Of a stretch of DNA of 64,000 bases, positions 17,195-25,298 are shown piece by piece. Each line of letters opens with the position of its first letter. The first letter of the stretch is position 1. Origin of the DNA: CAJCIS01 sp965276755 (GTDB taxonomy: Bacteria > Pseudomonadota > Alphaproteobacteria > Acetobacterales > Acetobacteraceae); NCBI GenBank assembly GCA_965276755.1, contig OZ255625.1, positions 1,922,001-1,986,000 on the forward strand, read 5' to 3'. The position numbers and the translations under genes are program-made. The notes beneath the pieces were generated by a model, which saw nothing but the letters and a program-made list of their open reading frames with translations, was not told the DNA's origin and ran no database searches.

Positions 17195-18823
17195 ATGAGT
17201 AATCGCGAGGCAATGGAGTTTGATGTGGTCGTGGTCGGCGCGGGTCCGGCGGGCCTTGCCGCGGCGATCCGCCTCAAGCAACTCTCCCCCGAAATCTCGG
17301 TCTGCGTAGTCGAAAAGGCAGGCGAGGTCGGTGCCCACATCCTTTCCGGCGCCGTTGTGGAACCGCGCGCCATGGATGAGCTTCTGCCCGACTGGCGCGA
17401 GACGGGTTGCCCGATGAATACGCCTGCCACCGAAGACCAATTCGTCTTCCTGACCAGGACGCGCGCCTTTAAATCTCCCATCACACCGCCGCAGATGAAG
17501 AATCACGGCAATTACATCTGCAGCCTGGGCGATGTGGTGCGCTGGCTCGGCGTCCAGGCCGAGGCTTTGGGCGTGGAAATCTACCCCGGCTTCTCGGCAT
17601 CTGAATTGCTGATCGAAGATGGGCGTGTCGTGGGCGTTGCCACCGGTGACATGGGTGTCAGCAAACAAGGCGAGCGCGGCGCCAATTATCAGCCCGGCAT
17701 GGAATTGCACGCCACATATACGCTCTTCGGCGAGGGCTGCCGCGGCAGCTTGTCCAAGCAGCTCATGGAAACGTTTAACCTGCGCGAGGGCGTGGACCCG
17801 CAAACCTATGGCCTAGGGATCAAGGAGCTTTGGGAAATCCCGCGCGCGAACCACAAGCCCGGCTTTGTCATGCATACGATTGGCTGGCCCGCCGATCGGG
17901 ACACCTATGCAGGCTCGTGGCTTTATCATTTCGGGGACGGGCTCGTCTCGTACGGCATGGTGGTCGGGCTGGACTACAGCAATCCCTGGCTTTCGCCTTT
18001 CGACGAGATGCAGCGCCTCAAGACGCACCCGCACATGCGCAAGCATTTTGAAGGTGGTCGGCGCATCAGCTACGGCGCACGGGCGCTGTCCGAAGGCGGC
18101 TTCCAATCCATCCCCAAATTGGTCTTCCCGGGCGGCGCGTTGATCGGTGATTCGGCAGGGTTTTTGAACCTGCCAAAGATCAAGGGCACCCATTGCGCAA
18201 TGAAATCGGGCATGTTGGCGGCCGAAGCGGCCGTGGAAGCGCTTGCCGGTGATCGCGCCCCGGTATTGGACGCCTACCCCGCCAAATTCCACGCAAGCTG
18301 GCTCTACAGAGAGCTGAAGAACGTTCGTAATCTTCGCCCCGCTTTTTCCAAATATGGACTCTACGGGTTCCTCGCCTATTCAGGCGTCGACACCTACCTG
18401 TTTCGCGGCCGCTCACCCTGGACGATGAAGCACAGGCATGGGGACAACGAAACGCTGGTGCCTGCGGCCAATGCGCCCAAGATTGATTATCCAAAGCCGG
18501 ACGGCGTGCTGACATTCGACCGCCTCTCCTCGGTTTTCATCAGCAACACCAACCACGAGGAGGATCAGCCGGTGCACCTCCGCTTGCGCGATCCCGCGCT
18601 TTGGAAGACGGTGAATTGGGATGAATACCGCAGCCCAGAGAGCCGCTACTGTCCAGCGGGTGTCTATGAGGCTGTCGGCGTCGAGGAAGGCGCGCCTCGC
18701 CTGCAGATCAATGCTCAGAATTGCGTGCATTGCAAAACTTGTGACATCAAGGATCCGACCCAGAACATCGACTGGTCAGCGCCGGAAGGCGGCGGGGGTC
18801 CAAATTATCCTGGCGGCATGTAG
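17195..18823 (+). CDS. Electron transfer flavoprotein-ubiquinone oxidoreductase
   Basis: ETF-QO passes electrons from reduced ETF, fed by acyl-CoA and amino-acid dehydrogenases, to ubiquinone. The 542-residue protein has an N-terminal FAD-binding VVVVGAGPAGLAAAI, EVGAHILSGAVVEPRA, a middle quinone/FAD region with GDSAGFLNLPKIKGTHCAMKS, and a C-terminal 4Fe-4S domain with YCPAGVYE and NCVHCKTCDIKDPTQNI. It ends in GGGPNYPGGM, as is usual for the family. It is a peripheral inner-membrane enzyme. No etfAB lies in the window. Confidence 0.97.
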   Translation: MSNREAMEFDVVVVGAGPAGLAAAIRLKQLSPEISVCVVEKAGEVGAHILSGAVVEPRAMDELLPDWRETGCPMNTPATEDQFVFLTRTRAFKSPITPPQMKNHGNYICSLGDVVRWLGVQAEALGVEIYPGFSASELLIEDGRVVGVATGDMGVSKQGERGANYQPGMELHATYTLFGEGCRGSLSKQLMETFNLREGVDPQTYGLGIKELWEIPRANHKPGFVMHTIGWPADRDTYAGSWLYHFGDGLVSYGMVVGLDYSNPWLSPFDEMQRLKTHPHMRKHFEGGRRISYGARALSEGGFQSIPKLVFPGGALIGDSAGFLNLPKIKGTHCAMKSGMLAAEAAVEALAGDRAPVLDAYPAKFHASWLYRELKNVRNLRPAFSKYGLYGFLAYSGVDTYLFRGRSPWTMKHRHGDNETLVPAANAPKIDYPKPDGVLTFDRLSSVFISNTNHEEDQPVHLRLRDPALWKTVNWDEYRSPESRYCPAGVYEAVGVEEGAPRLQINAQNCVHCKTCDIKDPTQNIDWSAPEGGGGPNYPGGM

Positions 18824-18892
18824 AGGGCGTCGATTGTTCGACCTCAGCACGCAATACTTATACAAATGAGCAGAAGAATTGACTTTCAGAGT

Positions 18893-19001
18893 AAGGCTTG
18901 GGGGAGATGTGCCATCCCCCCCAGGCCCCCGTCTTGAGTTAGGACAAGGTCTAAATAAATGAGGGGGGGACTGGGGGGGATGGCACATCTCCCCCAGCCT
19001 T
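18893..19001. repeat. Dispersed palindromic element family A, copy 1 (full)
   Basis: Two arms of about 28 bases are near-perfect inverted copies: AAGGCTTGGGGGAGATG... starting at 18893 and its complement ending at 19001. The centre holds the CCCCCGTCTT-type sequence and a 40-base spacer. The same sequence with a shared upstream GCAGAA segment recurs near 37996, 47221, 62268, 22395, 42919 and 58660. The sulfotransferase-like gene ends inside it. Confidence 0.9.
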
Positions 19002-20234
19002 GTCTTGCGACGAGGCGGCACCGGTCGTCCATTGCCGTAGATGGAAATGTGCACGGCGAAGCGGATAAGTCGCTCGCATCAGCCCAACGTAAGCGGCTGC
19101 GTCCAGGTAGGCCAATGCACCCGCGTGCCAAGCGCCCTGCCTTGTCATGCCTTGGTGTGGATTGGCAAAATCATTTAGCTTGGCTGCAAGAACAGCCATC
19201 CGCTTGGGCGCCACCTCAGCTACGTGTTCGTTCAAATAGCCGAGGGCCTGGCGGGCAGCCTTCGCGGCATCCGCGCGCTCGGTCTCACTCTCGGCCGGTG
19301 CGCCGCTACCCTGAATCGCATCCGGCATCAAATCGACCGATACCCCAGAGCCGCTGGCCAACGCTGCCTCGGCCGCGCCGCGCGCGTGCGCGTCAAGCGA
19401 CAATTCGTCGGAATCGATCAACGTCGCCGAGCCGCGCAGGGCCGCCACGCCAGTGGCCACCCACAGCGCGAGAAAGCCCCGAAAGCGGTCTTGCCAATCC
19501 AGCTTGCTCACGTGCCGCCAGCATGCATCTGTCGTAACGCTCAGGTCTCGCCGAAGGCTGCGCCCTAGGTCCGGAGGCAACCGGACACCCAGCCACTCGG
19601 CGGCGCCGGCCAATAGCGGATTGTCCATATTGCGCGCCAGGATCACAAATGGTGCTACGACAAAGTAGCGGTTGCCGGTTTGCTCCATCTGACGTCGCGC
19701 AGACCGCCACTGCGCCAGCGGATCACGGACAACAACAGCGTGAAACATATCCGGGAAGCGCGCCTCAAGCCAGGGCACCCGTCCCAGGCTGCGGCAGAAT
19801 TTCAAAACCGGTATCCGGCCGTTTTCCGCGGCCAAGGCGATCAAGCGGCGTAAATACTGCTCTAGCTCAGCATCATCCTCATTCGGCATGCGGAAGTAAT
19901 CGTCAAAGGCGAAGCGAGCGGCATGCCCGCGCACGCCGCCGCGCGGACCCAGCAATGGGGCATATTCCGCGAAATAGGGCGCACTGATGCCATGGCCGCT
20001 CTGCCAGGTGTCAGGCCGCAGCAACCCGATATCGCTTACGCGAAGAGTAGCCAGATCCTCGTGCAACGGTTCGTAAAAGGCCTGCACGCGGGCGCTCTCA
20101 CGCAGCCTCTCCCACATCCACGTGCCGCAACTGCGCCAGCCCGCATGCAGGAAGATGCCTGCGGTGGCGTTGACCCCGGACGCGACCTTGCCAACCGGCA
20201 TCATGGCCCCGCCATTGCCGCAATCCATTGCCAT
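18951..20234 (-). CDS. Sulfotransferase-like protein with repeat-encoded C-terminus
   Basis: A 427-residue protein. GIFLHAGWRSCGTWMWERL near residue 26 resembles the PAPS-binding P-loop of sulfotransferases (GxPRSGTT). Further on, HAVVVRDPLAQWRSARRQM matches the 3'-phosphate-binding region with R and S residues. The final 20 or so residues (DKAGGDVPSPPVPPSFI) are translated from the palindromic element at 18893-19001, so the gene has read into the repeat and taken its stop. The substrate is unknown; it could modify a surface polysaccharide or lipid. The start is not supported by an obvious ribosome-binding site. Confidence 0.65.
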   Translation of the reverse strand: MAMDCGNGGAMMPVGKVASGVNATAGIFLHAGWRSCGTWMWERLRESARVQAFYEPLHEDLATLRVSDIGLLRPDTWQSGHGISAPYFAEYAPLLGPRGGVRGHAARFAFDDYFRMPNEDDAELEQYLRRLIALAAENGRIPVLKFCRSLGRVPWLEARFPDMFHAVVVRDPLAQWRSARRQMEQTGNRYFVVAPFVILARNMDNPLLAGAAEWLGVRLPPDLGRSLRRDLSVTTDACWRHVSKLDWQDRFRGFLALWVATGVAALRGSATLIDSDELSLDAHARGAAEAALASGSGVSVDLMPDAIQGSGAPAESETERADAAKAARQALGYLNEHVAEVAPKRMAVLAAKLNDFANPHQGMTRQGAWHAGALAYLDAAAYVGLMRATYPLRRAHFHLRQWTTGAASSQDKAGGDVPSPPVPPSFI

Positions 20235-20449
20235 CAGCTGTCACACATGCGGGCGATCTGCGTCATTGCTCTCGTGGTTGCAGCGTTAGCCTACACCATG
20301 ACCTTGAACTGTCATGGGCCAAATTGGAGGTCATTTTACAGCGCGCCACCCGCTTACCAGCACCTTCGGTCATGCAGGGCCGCTTAGTCAATGGCCGCTG
20401 GGGACACCAGCAAGGCGCGATACGCGGATGTTCGCCTTAGCCGACCCAG

Positions 20450-21103
20450 CTATCCCGGCGCAGGTCGAGCGCTGCCATCCTGACCATAATTACCCTCGGA
20501 CGCGCGGCGTTCCAGTTGCCAGCGTAGATGCGAGCGTATAGCCGGCCATTCCGCCGCGGTGACGCTATAGACGCACGTATCGCGCAACGTTCCGTCGCGC
20601 GCGCGCTGATGGCTACGCAAGACACCGTCGAGCTTGGCGCCCAGACGTTCTATCGCGGCGCGACTCTGCCGATTGAGAAAATGCGTGCGGAACTCCACAG
20701 CCAGACAACCGAGTGTGTCAAAGGCATGGCCCAGCAAGAGCAGCTTGGCTTCGGTATTCAGCGACGTGCGCTGAACACGCCGCGCATACCAGGTCGAGCC
20801 GATTTCCAGCCGGGGTGCTTGCGCATCGATATTCATGTAGGTCGTCATGCCGACTGCGCGTCCACTCGCGGGATCAAGAACGGCAAAGGGCAACATCGTG
20901 CCAATGGCTTGAAGCGCGAGGCGCCGAGCGATGTCTTCGTGCATATCCTCGGGTGCGGGCGCTCCCGTGTACCACAGGCGCCATAATTCGCCGTCCCGCA
21001 CAGCATCCTGCATCTGCGAACAGTGCGCCGTGGAAAGCGGCAGGAGGGTGACGTGCCGGCCGCAGAGGCTAACCGGGTGGAATGCGGTCGGCCCGGCGCT
21101 CAC
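20450..21103 (-). CDS. GNAT-family N-acetyltransferase (RimJ/RimL-like)
   Basis: About 217 residues from GTG 21103 (VSAGPTAFHPVSLCGRHVTL); the open frame extends upstream but without homologous sequence. The order HVTLLPL, LPFAVLDPASGRAVGMTTYMN, LEIGSTWYARRVQRTSLNTEAKLLLLGHAFDTLG and FLNRQSRAAIERLGAKLDGVLRSHQ is typical of the RimJ/RimL branch that acetylates N-termini or small amines. It is divergent from the radical SAM gene, with 74 bases between starts. Confidence 0.85.
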   Translation of the reverse strand: MSAGPTAFHPVSLCGRHVTLLPLSTAHCSQMQDAVRDGELWRLWYTGAPAPEDMHEDIARRLALQAIGTMLPFAVLDPASGRAVGMTTYMNIDAQAPRLEIGSTWYARRVQRTSLNTEAKLLLLGHAFDTLGCLAVEFRTHFLNRQSRAAIERLGAKLDGVLRSHQRARDGTLRDTCVYSVTAAEWPAIRSHLRWQLERRASEGNYGQDGSARPAPG

Positions 21104-21177
21104 GGCAAAGTTGCTGAGAGTGTGAGCCCGGCGGAGGCTTGGTTGACAGGCGCCAAGCTCATGAACATGTATGGAAC

Positions 21178-22392
21178 ATGGAGTTGCTTCGCAAACTGGA
21201 AATCCTTGCCGACGCCGCCAAGTACGATGCGTCTTGCGCCTCCTCCGGCACACAAAAGCGCAGCTCCGCGGGGGAGACCAGCGGCATCGGCTCGACGGAG
21301 GGCATGGGCATTTGCCACGCCTACGCGCCGGACGGCCGCTGCATCAGCCTGCTCAAGATCCTGCTGACCAATTCCTGCATCTATGACTGCATCTACTGCA
21401 TCAACCGCCGCTCCTCCAACGTCCAGCGTGCCCGCTTCACGGTCGAGGAGGTCGTTACGCTTACCCTGGGCTTCTATCGGCGCAATTGCATCGAAGGCCT
21501 GTTCCTCTCCTCGGGCATCATCCGCAATCCCGACTACACCATGGAACAGGTAGTGGGTGTCGCGCGCACCTTGCGCGAAGTGCACGGCTTCCGCGGATAC
21601 ATCCACCTCAAGACGATCCCGGACGCCGATCCACTGTTGATGGCGGAGGCAGGCCGCTACGCCGATCGCCTTAGCATCAACATGGAACTGCCTACCGAAC
21701 AGGGGCTGGACAATCTTGCCCCCGAAAAGAGCCACGCCACCATCCGCCGCTCCATGGGCCGCATGCGCCTGCGCATAGATGAATCTCGCGCCGAAGCACG
21801 CGCGCCGAAGTTTGCTCCCGCTGGCCAAAGCACACAGGTCATCGTCGGCGCCGATCCAAGCCCCGATAGCGAAATTCTCCAAATGAGCACGCAGCTCTAC
21901 GCCTCCTATGGCCTGCGCCGCGTCTACTACTCCGCCTTCAGCCCCATCCCGGATGCGTCCGCCGCCCTGCCGCCACGCGCTGCCCCTCTGCTGCGCGAGC
22001 ATCGCCTCTACCAGGCCGATTGGCTGTTGCGCTTCTACGGCTTTTCGCTCGGCGAAATGCCGACTGGCGCCACCGGCAATCTGCCGCTGGAGATTGACCC
22101 GAAACTCGCCTGGGCGCTGCAGCACCGCGAAGACTTTCCCATCGACGTCAATCGCGCCCCGCGAGAGGCGCTACTGCGCATACCTGGCCTTGGCGTAAAA
22201 TCGGCCGACCGCCTGATTAGCGCGCGCCGCCACCGCAGGCTGCGGCTGGACGATCTGGCGCGGCTGCGGCTGTCTATCCCAAAGCTCGCTCCCTTCATCG
22301 TGGCAGCGGATCATACGCCGCGCGGCATGCTGGATAGTGCACACCTGCAAGCGCGGTTGACGCCGCCGGCAAAGCAACTGGCGCTGCTTTAA
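21178..22392 (+). CDS. Radical SAM protein of the putative DNA modification/repair family, with C-terminal helix-hairpin-helix
   Basis: 404 residues from ATG 21178 (MELLRKLEILADAAKYDASC is the conserved N-terminus). The radical SAM cluster motif is SCIYDCIYC (CxxxCxxC), about residue 69-77. The C-terminal part has IDVNRAPREALLRIPGLGVKSADRLI, a helix-hairpin-helix DNA-binding motif. This family (described as a putative DNA modification/repair radical SAM protein) regularly neighbours a DUF4130/UdgX partner, and here that partner starts 60 bases downstream. The chemistry is not established. A degenerate palindrome lies in the gap between the two. Confidence 0.9.
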   Translation: MELLRKLEILADAAKYDASCASSGTQKRSSAGETSGIGSTEGMGICHAYAPDGRCISLLKILLTNSCIYDCIYCINRRSSNVQRARFTVEEVVTLTLGFYRRNCIEGLFLSSGIIRNPDYTMEQVVGVARTLREVHGFRGYIHLKTIPDADPLLMAEAGRYADRLSINMELPTEQGLDNLAPEKSHATIRRSMGRMRLRIDESRAEARAPKFAPAGQSTQVIVGADPSPDSEILQMSTQLYASYGLRRVYYSAFSPIPDASAALPPRAAPLLREHRLYQADWLLRFYGFSLGEMPTGATGNLPLEIDPKLAWALQHREDFPIDVNRAPREALLRIPGLGVKSADRLISARRHRRLRLDDLARLRLSIPKLAPFIVAADHTPRGMLDSAHLQARLTPPAKQLALL

Positions 22393-22394
22393 GA

Positions 22395-22421
22395 ACTGGG
22401 GGAATGTGCCGTTTCCCCCAG
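22395..22421. repeat. Family A palindrome, short degenerate copy
   Basis: CTGGGGGAATGTGCCGTTTCCCCCAG-like hairpin directly after the radical SAM stop codon. It matches one half of the family A element. It could act as a stem at the end of the first gene or between the two cistrons. Confidence 0.7.
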
Positions 22422-22452
22422 ACTCCACGTCGGCAGTTGGACCTCTACACAT

Positions 22453-23865
22453 ATGGAAAGCGTCGTGCTGGGCGATGAAGTCGATCTGGCGGGATGGCGT
22501 GCCGCCAGCCGCAGGCTCGCCTTGGCCGACATCGCACCGGACCAGATCGTCTGGTCCGTGCGCAATGCCGCCGACCTCTTCGCCGATCCCGGCGAGACAG
22601 CCGCACCAGCCGCAGCATTTAGCGTCCCGCGCGCCCTGCTCGACCTCGCCGAAACAGCCATCCAGGCCAACGACCCCGCCCGCTTTGCCCTCCTCTACAC
22701 TCTGATCTGGCGGGCCCATCGCGGCGAAAAACGCGTCCTCGAGGACGCGGCCGACCCACTTGTCCAGCGTGTGCAGCGCCTCGCCCAGGCTGTGCGCCGA
22801 GACACCCACAAGATGCGCGCCTTCCTCCGCTTCCGTGCCGTGGAAGCCGAGGGTGCCACACGCTACGTTGCCTGGTTCGAGCCGGCACATTTCATCATGG
22901 AGGCTAATGCGGGCTTCTTCATCCGCCGGTTCGCCACCATGACCTGGTCGATCCTGACGCCCTACCGCAGCGCCCACTGGGATGGCACCGAATTGCGCCT
23001 GGCCGATGGCGCCAGCCCCGCGGACGTGCCCGACGACGACCATCTCGAATCCTACTGGCGCGCCTATTTCTGCAGCATCTTCAACCCGGCGCGGCTGAAG
23101 ATCGACGCCATGACATCCGAGATGCCCAAAAAATATTGGCGCAACCTGCCCGAGGCCGCCGCAATCCCTGAACTGATCCGCACCGCCCAATCACGGACCC
23201 AGACCATGGTGGACCAACCCGTCTTTTCCCCCGAGCGCCCCGCCCGAGCCGCCAGATCGCCGGCCACGCCGACACCGATAGAAGGCGGCACGCTGGCCGC
23301 CTTGGCGCAGGAGGCCGCCACTTGCCGCCTCTGCCCACTTTGGCAGCCCGCTACCCAAACCGTCTTCGGCGAAGGGCCGCCCGAGGCGCGCCTGATGATG
23401 GTCGGCGAACAACCGGGCGACCAGGAAGATCTGGCAGGGCGGCCCTTCGTCGGTCCCGCCGGCCAGATGCTCGACCGCGCCATTGCCGAGGCGGGCATCG
23501 ACCGTGCGCTTGTCTACATCACCAACGCAGTGAAACACTTCAAATTTGAACCGCGCGGAAAGCGGCGTATCCACGCAACCCCCGACCGCATGGAAATAGA
23601 AGCGTGCCGTTTTTGGCTGGACCAGGAACGCGAATTGCTCAAGCCTGCGGTCACAATTCTGCTTGGCGCGAGCGCCGCCCGCGCCGTGCTCGGCCGCGCT
23701 GTCACCATTTCACGCGAACGTGGGCGTCCCATCTCTCTTGTGCACGGGCAAGCGATGGTCACCATTCATCCGTCTTATCTGCTTCGCTTGCCTGATGAGA
23801 AGTCCAAAGCACGCGAATACGCAAATTTTGTTAACGATCTTCGCACTGCGGCCACACTGCTCTAG
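22453..23865 (+). CDS. udgX: DUF4130 - UdgX fusion, uracil-DNA binding/glycosylase-like protein
   Basis: 470 residues. The N-terminal roughly 250 residues are the DUF4130-type domain (DLAGWRAASRRLA, LLYTLIWRAHRGE, VRRDTHKMRAFLRFR, HFIMEANAGFFIRRFATMTWSIL). From about residue 270 a UDG-fold domain follows: CRLCPLW, the motif A GEQPGDQEDLAGRPFVGPAG, and the R-loop KRRIHATPDRMEIEACRFW. The KRRIH histidine is the residue that in characterised UdgX bonds covalently to the abasic site after uracil removal. MVTIHPSYLLRLPDE is motif B. All key UdgX elements are intact. It is paired with the radical SAM gene upstream. Confidence 0.92.
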   Translation: MESVVLGDEVDLAGWRAASRRLALADIAPDQIVWSVRNAADLFADPGETAAPAAAFSVPRALLDLAETAIQANDPARFALLYTLIWRAHRGEKRVLEDAADPLVQRVQRLAQAVRRDTHKMRAFLRFRAVEAEGATRYVAWFEPAHFIMEANAGFFIRRFATMTWSILTPYRSAHWDGTELRLADGASPADVPDDDHLESYWRAYFCSIFNPARLKIDAMTSEMPKKYWRNLPEAAAIPELIRTAQSRTQTMVDQPVFSPERPARAARSPATPTPIEGGTLAALAQEAATCRLCPLWQPATQTVFGEGPPEARLMMVGEQPGDQEDLAGRPFVGPAGQMLDRAIAEAGIDRALVYITNAVKHFKFEPRGKRRIHATPDRMEIEACRFWLDQERELLKPAVTILLGASAARAVLGRAVTISRERGRPISLVHGQAMVTIHPSYLLRLPDEKSKAREYANFVNDLRTAATLL

Positions 23866-23961
23866 CCGGACGGGCTCTCACGATTCTGTCAAATGAGGCG
23901 TCTGCGAAAACCGCCGTCGGCATAGCTCGTTTTGTCATCTTCAACCACGAGGCGATGGATC

Positions 23962-24141
23962 ATGGACAAGGATCGTATTGACGGCTCGATCAAGCAGGGC
24001 GTGGGCGCGGTTAAGGAAGGCTTCGGCAAGATGACCGGAGACACCAAAACCGAGGCAGAAGGCACAGCCGAGAAGACGGCCGGCAAGGTCCAGAATGCCG
24101 TTGGCGGCGCAAAGGACACCGTTCGCGACGCGACGAACTAG
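23962..24141 (+). CDS. CsbD-family small stress protein
   Basis: 59 residues: MDKDRIDGSIKQGVGAVKEG, then a Lys/Glu/Thr-rich helical stretch with KMTGDTKTEAEG and AGKVQNAVGGAKDTVRD. This is the CsbD pattern of small hydrophilic proteins induced by general stress. ATG 23962 has GAGG nine bases upstream. Monocistronic, cytoplasmic. The molecular role of the family is not known. Confidence 0.92.
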   Translation: MDKDRIDGSIKQGVGAVKEGFGKMTGDTKTEAEGTAEKTAGKVQNAVGGAKDTVRDATN

Positions 24142-24175
24142 GTCGAGGATTGGGGGCTAGCCACTCCCACCTCTT

Positions 24176-24802
24176 TTAGTCATTCCGCTGAGCGACCATT
24201 GATAATAACTCTCTGCGCGTTGCTGGATCGTCCCTGAACGTGCCCAACATTCGGCTGGTGACCATTGAAACGCCGGCTTTGTGAACGCCGCGCGTTGTCA
24301 TGCATTCATGGGCCGCATCAATAATTACGGCTGTTCCAAGCGGCTGAAGCACTTCGTGGATCGTGTTTGCAATCTGCGCGGTCAACTTTTCTTGTATCTG
24401 TAAACGGTGAGCGTAAGCGTCGACGACGCGCGCCAATTTGCTGATACCCACAACCCGCCTGTGCGGCAGATAAGCAACGTGCGCACGCCCGACGATCGGC
24501 ACCATGTGGTGCTCGCAGTGGCTTTCGAGCCGAATGTCGCGGAGCAGCACAATCTCATCATAGCCCTCCACTTCTTCAAAGGTGCGCTCCAACATCGCAA
24601 CAGGATCTTGCGCATAGCCATTAAAGAATTCGAGGTAGCTGCGCGCAACACGAGCCGGTGTATCGCGCAGCCCCTCACGCCCAGGCTCATCACCAGCCCA
24701 CCTGATAAGCGTCCGGATCGCCGCCTCGGCGTCCGCCTGAGTCGGCATGGGCTCACTCCGGGCAGCGCTGTCATGGGCGCTCAAGGGGACGATCTTGTTC
24801 AA
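24176..24802 (-). CDS. folE: GTP cyclohydrolase I
   Basis: FolE converts GTP to dihydroneopterin triphosphate, the first step of folate and pterin synthesis. The 208-residue protein shows GLRDTPARVARSYLEFFNGY, the zinc and active-site segment LESHCEHHMVPIVGRAHVAYLP, VVGISKLARVVDAYAHRLQIQEKLT, and ECMTTRGVHKAGVSMVTSRMLG. All catalytic Cys and His residues are present. It lies 58 bases downstream of apaG on the same strand, so it may belong to the metZ-apaG unit. Confidence 0.97.
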   Translation of the reverse strand: MNKIVPLSAHDSAARSEPMPTQADAEAAIRTLIRWAGDEPGREGLRDTPARVARSYLEFFNGYAQDPVAMLERTFEEVEGYDEIVLLRDIRLESHCEHHMVPIVGRAHVAYLPHRRVVGISKLARVVDAYAHRLQIQEKLTAQIANTIHEVLQPLGTAVIIDAAHECMTTRGVHKAGVSMVTSRMLGTFRDDPATRRELLSMVAQRND

Positions 24803-24860
24803 AACCTGTTCCTCTTAGATGGACTGAAGATGATGGGCATGCCTGCTTGGGAGGCAAGCG

Positions 24861-25298
24861 CTAATGCACACGCCTATTGGCGTGTGGGCTGTCCAGACTG
24901 AACATAGGAATGGCGACATCAAATGGCGCGCCTGTCTCGCGTTCGACCAGATGATAGGCGCCCGTCATGAAACCTGAAGGGGTCGACAGTGGCGTGCCTG
25001 AGACGTACTCGAAGGCCTGGCCTGGTCCTATCACCGGCTGTTCGCCCACGACCCCTTCCGCATGCACGTGCTGGATGGCACCCGCTGCATCGGTGATCTT
25101 CCACGTCCGGTTTAAAAGCTGCACGGTTCGGCGGCCATGGTTCTCAACAGCGACCCGATAGGCCCAAACGTAGCGCCCTTCATCCGGCTCGGATTCATCT
25201 TCCAGGTACATGGCTTGAACGCGCACCACGATGTCGCCCGTGCGTGCCTCATACGCGCGTGCGCCGTCATCATCGTCCGCGGCGCTGTATTGCGCCAT
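24861..25298 (-). CDS. apaG: ApaG-domain protein
   Basis: 145 residues with the ApaG immunoglobulin-like fold pattern: GDIVVRVQAMYLEDESEPDEG, VWAYRVAVENHGRRTVQLLNR, TWKITDAAG, GVVGEQPVIGPGQAFEYVSGTPL and GFMTGAYHLVERETG. Members have been linked to Co/Mg tolerance and diadenosine tetraphosphate levels, without a defined activity. Its ATG overlaps the metZ TGA (TGATG), so it is translationally coupled to metZ. Confidence 0.95.
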   Translation of the reverse strand: MAQYSAADDDDGARAYEARTGDIVVRVQAMYLEDESEPDEGRYVWAYRVAVENHGRRTVQLLNRTWKITDAAGAIQHVHAEGVVGEQPVIGPGQAFEYVSGTPLSTPSGFMTGAYHLVERETGAPFDVAIPMFSLDSPHANRRVH

